Positions 34,916 through 42,093 of a DNA stretch of 42,549 nt are shown here, piece after piece. The stretch is from Thermoleophilia bacterium (lineage in GTDB: Bacteria; Actinomycetota; Thermoleophilia; Miltoncostaeales; Miltoncostaeaceae): positions 1 through 42,549 of the forward strand of contig JADGPG010000024.1 of the NCBI GenBank assembly GCA_017882545.1. The letters are read 5' to 3'. The notes under the pieces were generated by a model. The model had not been told where the DNA came from. It ran no database searches and saw nothing but the letters and a program-made list of their open reading frames with translations. The first letter of the stretch is position 1; each line of letters starts with the position of its first letter. The position numbers and the translations under genes are program-made.

Positions 34916-35400
34916 GGGCGCCCCAATAGCACCTGGACGGACGTGGCGCGCGCAGGGTCTTTCGTGGTTTCGAACAAGGGCGGCGGCGTGACGGCGTGTA
35001 CAAGTCGTCGCTCGGCGAATCCGCATCGACGGGAGTGCGTGACGTGTTGCAGCCATGATCGAGGCTCGGAACTGTGCATCTGTCCTGTGCTCGTGAGGGA
35101 ACGGCACACGACGTGAGCCTTCGGCTCCCCGTCGATTGATCAATGTCCACTTCGCGCTCCCGTGTTACAGCTTCCGCGGCAGAAGCGGAACTCTCGCCTA
35201 GGAATTCGACGTGCCGGGCGGGCACATCGTTCGCCTCTTCACGGTGGCGGCCCGGGAAGGATCACCCCGTGGGTTGACACGGGGTAACCCGCGGGGGTGA
35301 TTGACGGCATCAAATTGCGGTTCCTACGGTGGTTGGGCACGTAGGGGGGTGACTCGATCTTTACCGCATCAGGACACCAACGACATGAATTGGAGCGCGC
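34916..35400. promoter_or_regulatory. divergent intergenic region with an imperfect inverted repeat
   Basis: 485 bases between divergent secreted-protein genes. At 35261-35301 lies an inverted repeat: 15-base left arm ATCACCCCGTGGGTT, a 10-base spacer and a right arm AACCCGCGGGGGTGAT, pairing with one mismatch and one bulge. A smaller hairpin CCCCGT/ACGGGG (35265-35270 with 35279-35284) competes with it. No other gene seen. Confidence 0.45.
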
Positions 35401-35748
35401 ATGAATCGATGGCGGCGCCCTGCCCTGTATGGGCTTCTCATTGCAGGACTGGCTGCAGTCCCCGCCGTGGCGACGACCCATACCTACGCAAATGGAAGTC
35501 TCGGCTCAGGTGGCAGCTGGCTCAATCCAGTCAACAGCAACGTGGTCATGAACTATGACCGCATGTCGACCACGAAATCGTCTGATGTCGTCCACATCAG
35601 GTTCGAGAACACCTCCGGCGTCATCGAAAGCGAGACGTGGTCGTACCAGTTCGTACAGAACGGATCGCCCCTCGGAATCGCAACGCGCGCCTGGTGTCTG
35701 AACGACGGCAGCTACACCGAGAGCGGCTATTGCTCTTGGTACAACTGA
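35401..35748 (+). CDS. small secreted protein, unknown function
   Basis: 115 residues; ATG with GGAG 5 bases upstream. A signal peptide (NRWRRPALYGLLIAGLAAVPAVA) precedes a mature part of ~90 residues: Gly/Ser/Asn/Tyr/Trp-rich (HTYANGSLGSGGSWLNPVNSN, MNYDRM, WSYQF) with two cysteines near the end (AWCLNDGSYTESGYCSWYN). Features faintly recall lactococcin-972-type bacteriocins (GG-[ST]-W ... N-Y ... beta strands), but no immunity or export genes follow, so this is only a possibility. It leads into the next secreted gene (31-base gap). Confidence 0.65.
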   Translation: MNRWRRPALYGLLIAGLAAVPAVATTHTYANGSLGSGGSWLNPVNSNVVMNYDRMSTTKSSDVVHIRFENTSGVIESETWSYQFVQNGSPLGIATRAWCLNDGSYTESGYCSWYN

Positions 35749-35779
35749 TTCAACTGCGGAACGTCCGCGAGGAGGGCAC

Positions 35780-36421
35780 GTGAGATCATCTATTCGTGGG
35801 CGCCTCACTCGGCGCCGAACGCTTGCCCGCTGGTCGGCAACGGGCGCAACAGTCTTGGCGCTCGGGGTTGTCGTTCCCATTGTGGCATCGGCTGCGACCA
35901 GCTCGGCAGCGGCTCCAGAACTGACGAGCGCAGACGCATCGACGTTCATAACCTCGTCTCAGCGACCACTCGTGCCCGGCACGCTGTCGGAGGCGAGTGC
36001 GGCGGCAACAGACCTCGGTAACGTCAGCCTTTGGACGTACCAGGTCTCAGATAACGGTCAGCACAGCGAAGTCATGCTGAGCCTCCCGGACCGCCCGCTC
36101 GCCTTCGGCCAGTGTCCAAGTACCGGATCAGCCGCGTTCTGCATCGCTGCGCTCGGGGGGCCCGGCACCCCGCTTATCGTAGCCGGTACGGCAGGCCCCA
36201 ATGCCTCAAACGTGGTCGCGTCCTACTCGGATGGAACAACAGTCAGCGGACCCGTCCACAACAAGACGTGGATCATGCAGCTGCCTGGCAGCGACTCCAC
36301 AGGGGTTGTGCCAGCTGCACCCCGTTCGTTCACCACGTATGGCTCAGCCGGCGGCGTCATCGGATCATCGGACCTCGGGATACCCGAGCTTGTCGCGGAA
36401 CACAACACCGCAGCAGGGTAG
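35780..36421 (+). CDS. secreted protein sharing a domain with the sigma-linked membrane protein
   Basis: 213 residues, GTG start with GGAGG 4 bases upstream. A Arg-rich N-terminus and hydrophobic core (ARWSATGATVLALGVVVPIVASAATS) form a signal peptide (cut near 40-45). The mature part has SLWTYQVSDN (~83), a Cys pair at 112 and 121, LIVAGTAG (~132-139) and SYSDGTTVSGPVHNKTWIMQLP (~148-169). The same ordered landmarks (WT, C..C, VAGxAG, DxT, G.V....W/F...P) occur in the protein at 37455-38225. No family name recognised. Only a 31-base gap separates it from the 35401 gene, so they are co-transcribed. Confidence 0.7.
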   Translation: MRSSIRGRLTRRRTLARWSATGATVLALGVVVPIVASAATSSAAAPELTSADASTFITSSQRPLVPGTLSEASAAATDLGNVSLWTYQVSDNGQHSEVMLSLPDRPLAFGQCPSTGSAAFCIAALGGPGTPLIVAGTAGPNASNVVASYSDGTTVSGPVHNKTWIMQLPGSDSTGVVPAAPRSFTTYGSAGGVIGSSDLGIPELVAEHNTAAG

Positions 36422-36789
36422 CGCGTAGCTGCCTCGGGGCGTGGCCCCGAGGCCCTGGAAGGGGAACCGCGACGGGATCCGCACTCCGGTAACGCGTTGC
36501 ACGGGGCCGGACATATGTTGGGCACCATGGCACCACATTCAGCGAACTCCTTTCCATGGTCGCCCCTTCCCGCTGGCGGCCGATCCCGGTGCAGCTACCG
36601 TCTGTCAGGTTCTCGCGACGTTCTCGATCGCGACGTGACCGACATGGCCGGGCGCCGGGCGCGCCGCGTTGCCGGATGCCTGGATAGCGGCGATCCGAGC
36701 GCCTGTGCGGTCACGTCAAGAGGGCGGGCATGTCGCCGCCGCGGAGCCAGCTCCGCGCCTTCCGGCGTTCCGCGAGTCTGCGATAGTCG
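36422..36789. other. intergenic region, no gene seen
   Basis: About 370 bases between the secreted-protein gene and the ECF sigma gene. Open frames exist on both strands without ribosome sites or recognisable domains. The sigma-factor promoter is expected here; if the sigma is autoregulated, a typical -35/-10 pair should be present, but I could not identify one. Confidence 0.35.
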
Positions 36790-37458
36790 GTGACTCCGAA
36801 TGGTTCCAGCACCGCCAGCGACACGCGCGTGGAGAACGGGCGTCTTCCCGGGCCTCGGAGGGCGAGAGAGCTGGACGACATCGCGGACCCAGCACGTCGG
36901 CGGCATCGGGAAATCCACCGACTAATGGAGTCCGCTGTCTCCGCCAATCGGAGCTTCGAGAAGCTCTACCGGCAGCACCTACCCGCCGTCCTAGCGTACG
37001 CAGCGCGACGATCGGACCCTGGTACAGCTCCAGATATCGCCGCAGAGACATTCCTGATTGCCTGGCGACGGATGTCGGATATCCCCGCCGATCCCCTGCC
37101 TTGGTTGTTGGTCGTCGCGAGGAACGTGTTGCTCAATCAGCGGCGCGGCGCGGCACGCCAATCAGCATTGGCCGATCGTCTCATCGATGAGGAACGTCGT
37201 CGCGATCTTGTCTCGAACGCGGTTGGCGATGACCCCGATCTCATTGTGGCCCTCAATCGGATCCCGGCCGACGATCGCGAACTGCTGTGTTTGGAGGCAT
37301 GGGACGGCCTCAGCCGCCAACAGCTTGCGGCGACTGCAGGATGTTCGGTGGCAGCGCTTCGCGTACGTCTTCACCGTGCGCGAAAGCGCCTATCCGTCGA
37401 GCTTGCGTCAGTCCGTGCGCTCGATGACCCGCCGGCAGACCGGGAGGCGATCCAGTGA
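36790..37458 (+). CDS. ECF-type RNA polymerase sigma factor
   Basis: 222 residues as drawn; an ATG at 36925 would give a more typical 177 and cannot be ruled out, as neither has a clear ribosome site. Region 2 is NRSFEKLYRQHLPAVLAYAARRSDPGTAPDIAAETFLIAWRRMSDIP, then LPWLLVVARNVLLNQRRG; region 4 is IPADDRELLCLEAWDGLSRQQLAATAGCSVAALRVRLHRARKRL. The order (one polypeptide without extra domains) suggests control by a dedicated anti-sigma. The 3' end overlaps by 4 bases the next gene, which encodes a membrane protein, the standard sigma/anti-sigma arrangement. Confidence 0.9.
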   Translation: MTPNGSSTASDTRVENGRLPGPRRARELDDIADPARRRHREIHRLMESAVSANRSFEKLYRQHLPAVLAYAARRSDPGTAPDIAAETFLIAWRRMSDIPADPLPWLLVVARNVLLNQRRGAARQSALADRLIDEERRRDLVSNAVGDDPDLIVALNRIPADDRELLCLEAWDGLSRQQLAATAGCSVAALRVRLHRARKRLSVELASVRALDDPPADREAIQ

Positions 37459-38225
37459 CTCGCCGCGCACGAGCGCTAATCGAGCGGCTCCGCGCCAGCG
37501 ACCCGGTCGACCGAGCGCGCATCGCCGAACTCGCAGGCGTCTCCTGGGCCGACGATCTCCTGGCTCGAATTACGTCGACCGACCCCACTTCCGACACGCC
37601 GCATCAAGCGTTGCAGTCCGCGCCGCCCGCATCGCGGACGCACCGTCCTGCCAGGTGGCGCCCACTACTGGTGGCATCGGCTGCTCTGGTGATCGGGGGC
37701 GCCGCGGCCGTCGCTGCACTCAACGGCTCGATTCCAAGCATGTTTAGCGGCAGGGTGCCGACCCAGCGCGGCGGCCTTCCAAGAGATCTCCGAGTGATTC
37801 CGTCGACCCTCGGCCATCCGATTCAGATCGCGACGGCAAGCAGCACATGGGGCCTCTGGACGGGCCGCACATCAAACGACGAGTACCTCATCGATGTCAC
37901 GACGCAGCCGTCGTCGTCGCGCGAAACGACGATTTCCCGTGAAGCTGTCGGTATGTGTCCGCCAACCGCCATCGGCGAGTTGGTGTCAGTGTGTCTAACC
38001 CGGTACCCGCTCGGGAAGGGATTCGTCGCGGGGCGTGCCGGGTCCCCAGTACACACTGTTGACCTGCAAACCACGGACCGCACGATCCCGGGAACCGTGA
38101 GCGGCGGCTACTTCTTGATTCCCGCGAGCGTAACTCTCGAGCAGTTGATGGCGGCGAGGGTCGTCGCCCGTGGTGACGATGGACGCGTCGTCGCGGTGCG
38201 CCCGGCTGTTCCCGGAGCGCGGTGA
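37455..38225 (+). CDS. membrane protein coupled to the ECF sigma, anti-sigma-like
   Basis: 256 residues. Cytoplasmic N-terminal ~68 residues with helices (ARALIERLRASDPVDRARIAELAGVSWADDLLARI), one membrane helix (~69-89, PLLVASAALVIGGAAAVAALN), then ~165 extracytoplasmic residues. That part has TWGLWTGRTSNDEYLID (~131-147), Cys 168 and 180, GFVAGRAGSPVHTVDLQTTDRTIPGTVSGGYFLIP (~189-223), matching landmarks of the secreted 35780-36421 protein. No zinc-finger (HxxxCxxC) anti-sigma motif is seen, so anti-sigma is inferred from the overlap and topology. GTG start; the gene is followed by a LuxR regulator 3 bases on. Confidence 0.8.
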   Translation: MTRRARALIERLRASDPVDRARIAELAGVSWADDLLARITSTDPTSDTPHQALQSAPPASRTHRPARWRPLLVASAALVIGGAAAVAALNGSIPSMFSGRVPTQRGGLPRDLRVIPSTLGHPIQIATASSTWGLWTGRTSNDEYLIDVTTQPSSSRETTISREAVGMCPPTAIGELVSVCLTRYPLGKGFVAGRAGSPVHTVDLQTTDRTIPGTVSGGYFLIPASVTLEQLMAARVVARGDDGRVVAVRPAVPGAR

Positions 38226-38228
38226 CTC

Positions 38229-38882
38229 TTGCAGGTACCGCACGACAACTCATACGACGGCGCACCTTCCTTCCCCGCGACGGGCAGCGCGGGCGGCTGC
38301 ACTGTTCTCATCGCGTCGCGGACCCCGCTCATGACCGCCGGTGTACGGGCATGGATCGAGTCTGCGGCACCGAGCCTCCGTGTCGTTGGGACAGCGTCAA
38401 AACCATGCGAGCTGCACGCTGGCTGGCGTGTCCACCGGCCTCAATTGGTGGTCCTAGTGAACGACACGCAGGTCCCATCCCTCCTCACCGTGATCCATCA
38501 GGAGGCCAGCAATGCCAAGGTCCTCGTCCTCACTAGCCAATGCGAGGTACGGCATGAGGTCGCGCTGGTCCGAGCGGGGGCGTCTGGAGTGCTCGACATG
38601 TGTTGTCAGCCGGACGAGTTCCTCGGTGCCGTCGACCTAATGCGGCGGGGGCGGGCAGCGCTAAGTACCGCCGCCGTTCGGGCTCTGTCTGTCGCAAACT
38701 CCTGCGAGGTCCTGACGTCTCGTCAACAAGAAATCTTCGACCTCCTAAACGACGGTGTTCGGCCTCGTGAAATCGCCGAGCGTCTGGTGATCTCCCCGAA
38801 CACGGTCAAGACCCACATGCTACGGATGCGCCGCCGTCTCGGCGACGAGGGTGCCCTCCCATCGCTCAACGGCCATCGGTAG
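38229..38882 (+). CDS. LuxR/NarL-type regulator with degenerate receiver
   Basis: 217 residues from TTG 38229, 3 bases after the previous stop. The N-terminal half has the receiver fold (CTVLIASRTPLMTAGVRAWIES, PQLVVLVNDTQVPSLL, KVLVLTSQCEVRHEVALVRAGASGVLDMC), but the acidic pair of strand 1 is AS-R, the phospho-acceptor Asp is Asn (VVLVN) and the conserved Lys is absent. It cannot be a phosphorylated response regulator. C-terminal LuxR HTH intact (VLTSRQQEIFDLLNDGVRPREIAERLVISPNTVKTHMLRMRRRLG). No histidine kinase nearby. It probably works by ligand or protein contact. Confidence 0.9.
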   Translation: MQVPHDNSYDGAPSFPATGSAGGCTVLIASRTPLMTAGVRAWIESAAPSLRVVGTASKPCELHAGWRVHRPQLVVLVNDTQVPSLLTVIHQEASNAKVLVLTSQCEVRHEVALVRAGASGVLDMCCQPDEFLGAVDLMRRGRAALSTAAVRALSVANSCEVLTSRQQEIFDLLNDGVRPREIAERLVISPNTVKTHMLRMRRRLGDEGALPSLNGHR

Positions 38883-38985
38883 GACTGGTATCCGCTCAAT
38901 GCCCGACGGTGCTGACAGACCCCATCAGGTAACGCTCGAGGGCGTCCCGGACATTTAGTCCCTGACGCACCACGACGACGGGGCG

Positions 38986-40767
38986 GTGGGCACCGTGACG
39001 CCAGAGTTGAACCAAGCAGCGGGCTCCGCGGGCAGCACCGCGAAAGCAGAGGACTCCGCCGAATCGCTTCCGGCAACTTGGACGGCCGCCGGCCAAGAGC
39101 CCGTCGGCAACGACGAACTGCCGGCATCGGGTCTCTCGAAGTCGCACGTCGCGGAGGCCGAGTATGCGGTGATCCGGCACGTCGCGACGTTCGCGCTGTC
39201 GGAGCCGGACCCCCTGACGATCGCGTGTGAAGCAGCCCACGCGGTTGCCACCTACCTAGGAGCAGCATCCGTTGCGATGTGGAGATTCGACGGGGATGAA
39301 GCTCACGTTGTTGGATGGTGGCCCAGCGCCCCGCCGCTCGATGTGAGCGACCCGCCGGGCAGCAGGACGGTGTCCCCAATGCCTGTGGCAAGGACTGGCC
39401 GGACATGTTGGACGACCATGTACCCGCCGCAGAACATTCAGGCAGGCCCAGTCGATTCCGATTCCGCCGTCCGCGCAACGATCGCTGCTCCTCTCGTCAC
39501 TCCGCATGGGATCTGGGGGGCAATCGCCGCGTCGTGGCAACGTCCGGTGCCAGAGACGCGCGACGCCGGCGATCGCATCGAAGGCGTGGCGGTTCTGCTG
39601 AGTTCGCTGATCGCAAATGCCGTCGACCTGGCCCGCCTGACCGGGGACTCTCGAGATCCATTGACCGGTCTGCCGACCAAGTCGGTGTTCCATGACCGGC
39701 TCAACCAGGAAGTCGTTCGTTCGCAGCGACACGGGCATCCCCTGTCACTGATCATGATCGCCGTCAACGGCCGGACAGAGCTCGAAGACCGCCCCGGACA
39801 TGACGGATTCGATCATGTACTCGAGATCGTGTCACGACGCATCGGCCGTGCTGCGCGGGGCGGGGACGTACTCGGGCGGCTTGAGGGTGACGCGTTCGGG
39901 TGGCTACTGCCGTATTGCAGTCCCGAGGGCGCTCGCCTGGCGGCCGACCGGCTCCGCGCTGAGATCGCACGCAGCGATGTGCCGGCAGGTGGGATTTCAG
40001 TCTCCATTGGTACTTGCAATCTTGAGCAGGTACGAGACGGCGAAGGCCTCATGAGCGGAGCTGCCCAGGCGCTGAGCGGCGCCCAAGCTGTCCCAGGCGA
40101 CGCAACGAGCGAGTATGAAAGTCGTCGGACGGGGGCGGCCAAACCAGACGATGGCGCGACAAGCGCGGATCACGCCAGGACGATCGGGAGCGTCTATGCG
40201 ATGTCCCGAGCTGTGGACGCCAGGGATCCGAGCATGTTCGAGCACTCTCGCCGGGTCGCCGACCTGGCCGGGCACCTAGCGCGACAACTCGGGTGGTCGA
40301 CGTCGAGGGAGGTTCGCCTGCGCGAAGCCGCGCTGCTGCATGACGTCGGCAAGGTTGGTGTGCCCGATGAGATCCTCTTGAAGACGACTGCGCTTACGGC
40401 CAACGAGTACCGAGTGGCGCGGACTCACGCGGATATCGGAGCCCAGATCATCGCGGGAGTGTTGGATGATGAGCAGGTTCTTTGGGTTCGGCACCACCAA
40501 GAGCGATTTGATGGACACGGGTATCCGGATGGGCTGCGTGGAGACTTGATTCCCGACGGGGCACGAATCCTCACGGTTGCCGACACCCTGGACGTGATGA
40601 CATCCGGGCGCCCTTATCGCAAGCCTCTCGATCCCCCAGATGCAGTGTCCGAATTCAGGACGCTTGCTGGCACCCAGTTTTGTCCTGTGGTCGTCCAGGC
40701 GCTCGTCGAATTATGGAACTCTGGCGCCTTTGTCGAGGGAGTCGGTCATCTCGGGGCTTTTGAGTGA
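38986..40767 (+). CDS. GAF / degenerate GGDEF / HD-GYP protein
   Basis: 593 residues, GTG-type start region at 38986 (MGTVTPELNQ). A GAF-like sensor domain at ~60-215; GGDEF domain at ~220-370 with DPLTGLPTKSVFHDRL, but the active-site motif is EGDAF (~300-304) in place of GGDEF, so cyclase activity should be lost. HD-GYP domain at ~400-575: FEHSRRVA, LLHDVGKVGVPDEIL (HD at 452-453), TH at ~481, HHQERFDGHGYPDGLRG (GYP at 512-514) and ADTLDVMTSGRPYR. It should hydrolyse c-di-GMP, with GAF and perhaps a GTP-binding GGDEF as control. Cytoplasmic; 103 bases after the LuxR gene. Confidence 0.92.
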   Translation: MGTVTPELNQAAGSAGSTAKAEDSAESLPATWTAAGQEPVGNDELPASGLSKSHVAEAEYAVIRHVATFALSEPDPLTIACEAAHAVATYLGAASVAMWRFDGDEAHVVGWWPSAPPLDVSDPPGSRTVSPMPVARTGRTCWTTMYPPQNIQAGPVDSDSAVRATIAAPLVTPHGIWGAIAASWQRPVPETRDAGDRIEGVAVLLSSLIANAVDLARLTGDSRDPLTGLPTKSVFHDRLNQEVVRSQRHGHPLSLIMIAVNGRTELEDRPGHDGFDHVLEIVSRRIGRAARGGDVLGRLEGDAFGWLLPYCSPEGARLAADRLRAEIARSDVPAGGISVSIGTCNLEQVRDGEGLMSGAAQALSGAQAVPGDATSEYESRRTGAAKPDDGATSADHARTIGSVYAMSRAVDARDPSMFEHSRRVADLAGHLARQLGWSTSREVRLREAALLHDVGKVGVPDEILLKTTALTANEYRVARTHADIGAQIIAGVLDDEQVLWVRHHQERFDGHGYPDGLRGDLIPDGARILTVADTLDVMTSGRPYRKPLDPPDAVSEFRTLAGTQFCPVVVQALVELWNSGAFVEGVGHLGAFE

Positions 40768-40895
40768 CCCGCCTCAGCAGACCGACCGCCACCGGAAACT
40801 CGGTGCCCGAATGAGCGCGGCGCGCACTGATGCGAACCGCCGCGCGGCGCACCCTCGATCCCCTTCCATGGCTCCGCTGATCCGGCCGATCCCGG

Positions 40896-41171
40896 ATGAT
40901 CATGTGTCGTCTCGACACTATGTTTACCGCGATCCGAGCGATCGTCAGGTTGTGCATGGACATTGTTGTCGCCGCCCTCTCGGGCCTGTTGATCGTGACG
41001 GGCACCGTTGGGCTGATCGTGGCGGGTATCTATTGGGGGGTCCTCCGGCAACAGGGGCCGGACCACCACCTGATCATGCGCCTGACCCTTTGGGTCCTGG
41101 TCATCCTCGCGCTAGGAGTTCTCGGGCTGCTGCTCGCGGGGTCGATGCCGGACTCGAGCAGCTTCCTGTAG
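40896..41171 (+). CDS. small two-helix membrane protein
   Basis: Up to 91 residues; ATGs at 40896, 40902 and 40920 are possible. Two hydrophobic helices, VVAALSGLLIVTGTVGLIVAGIYWGVL and LTLWVLVILALGVLGLLLAGS, are linked by a short polar loop (RQQGPDHHLIM). No family recognised. It follows the HD-GYP gene by about 130 bases and ends before the tRNA-like sequence at 41221. Confidence 0.5.
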   Translation: MIMCRLDTMFTAIRAIVRLCMDIVVAALSGLLIVTGTVGLIVAGIYWGVLRQQGPDHHLIMRLTLWVLVILALGVLGLLLAGSMPDSSSFL

Positions 41172-41220
41172 CCGACCAGGACTCGTGACAGCCGTCTCGA
41201 CTGAGCTGACGGCCGGAGGA

Positions 41221-41242
41221 TGACTTTGGCGGGAATCGAACC
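41221..41242 (-). repeat. short tRNA-3'-end-like sequence, possible attachment site
   Basis: On the minus strand the 22 bases read as a T-loop (TTCGATT), a T-stem 3' strand (CCCGC) and a 7-base acceptor 3' strand with a discriminator base. The matching T-stem 5' strand and the rest of a tRNA are absent, so it is not a gene. Such fragments are left when an element integrates at the T-loop. Confidence 0.4.
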
Positions 41243-41294
41243 TAGCCACCAGCCCCAACGGGGCGGTCGATTGGCCTGTTATCGGTCGCCCGCA

Positions 41295-41327
41295 CCACTG
41301 CGGCTGCATGGATTGCAGCCGCAGTGG
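41295..41327 (-). terminator. perfect 14-bp hairpin after bioY
   Basis: CCACTGCGGCTGCA (41295-41308) pairs exactly with 41314-41327 around TGGAT. It is 16 bases from the bioY stop. No T-tract follows on the minus strand. Confidence 0.6.
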
Positions 41328-41343
41328 GGGGCATTCCGACCGC

Positions 41344-41964
41344 TTAGCTGGTTCGGCGGATTTTGCGCACTAGCGCCCACGCGCCCGGCAGCAGTGCGGC
41401 GGCGAGATAGAGCTTGAGGATCTCCCCGGGGATGAACGGATACAGCCCGTATTCGAGTGTCTTTTCCAGGTGGGTGTGCAGAACGTGCTGCACCCAGATG
41501 CAGCCGCACAGGACGCTGAACGTGGTGCCGATCAGCATCATTGTGCCGGCGGTCGCAAAACGGCGATCCCAGCCGCGATCAGCCAGGTAGCCGACAAGGG
41601 CCGCTGCAATCAGGAAGCCGACGATGTACCCGCCGGTCGCGCCGTGGATCACCTCCCAGCCGTGGACGTGATCCGCGTACACCGGAGCGCCGGCGACACC
41701 GAGGATGAGGTAGAGCGCGAGGCTCGCCGCGCCACAGGTGGAACCGAGGGCACCGCCAACCAAAAGCACGGCAAACGTCTGACCGGTGATTGGAACCGGC
41801 GTGAACGGCAGAGGGATTGAGAGTTGAGCGAACAGGGCGACGAACAGAGCGCCGGCGATCACGAACGCCACGTCTGTGAGGACGTTGGCCTTCGGAAAAG
41901 CTGCCCGACGAAGTGTTGCGCCAGGCGCGGGAGCAAATATGGAAGAAGTCATGGCGGGGAACAT
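41344..41964 (-). CDS. bioY: BioY biotin transporter S component
   Basis: 206 residues and about six helices. Family motifs: LPFTPVPITGQTFAVLLVGGALGSTCGAASLALYLILGVAGAPVYA and GGYIVGFLIAAALVGYLADRGWDRRF. BioY binds biotin in the membrane and works alone or with the ECF ATPase/T module (BioM/BioN), not seen here. Start ATG at 41964 or 41952 (MTSSIF); neither has a strong ribosome site. A BirA box was not recognised upstream. Confidence 0.92.
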   Translation of the reverse strand: MFPAMTSSIFAPAPGATLRRAAFPKANVLTDVAFVIAGALFVALFAQLSIPLPFTPVPITGQTFAVLLVGGALGSTCGAASLALYLILGVAGAPVYADHVHGWEVIHGATGGYIVGFLIAAALVGYLADRGWDRRFATAGTMMLIGTTFSVLCGCIWVQHVLHTHLEKTLEYGLYPFIPGEILKLYLAAALLPGAWALVRKIRRTS

Positions 41965-42093
41965 ATAGGAGCGAAATTCAATGGTGTTCGTGGGTATTTG
42001 GACCCGATCGCCGGAGCCTTGGGCCGCGCCGGGGCCACGCGGCTTGCACCATGATCTCCTCGTGACCGCCCGGAATCATCGGCCAGACTGACG

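Noticed and set aside
34916-35143. N-terminal 76-codon extension of the 34241 gene
   Set aside because: Arg/His-rich, no ribosome site, and it would place the signal/anchor helix ~100 residues into the protein.
41221-41310. Intact tRNA gene on the minus strand
   Set aside because: Only the T-loop and 3' strand fit. The T-stem 5' strand (CTAGG) does not pair with CCCGC, and no anticodon arm or acceptor 5' strand is found; not tmRNA either.
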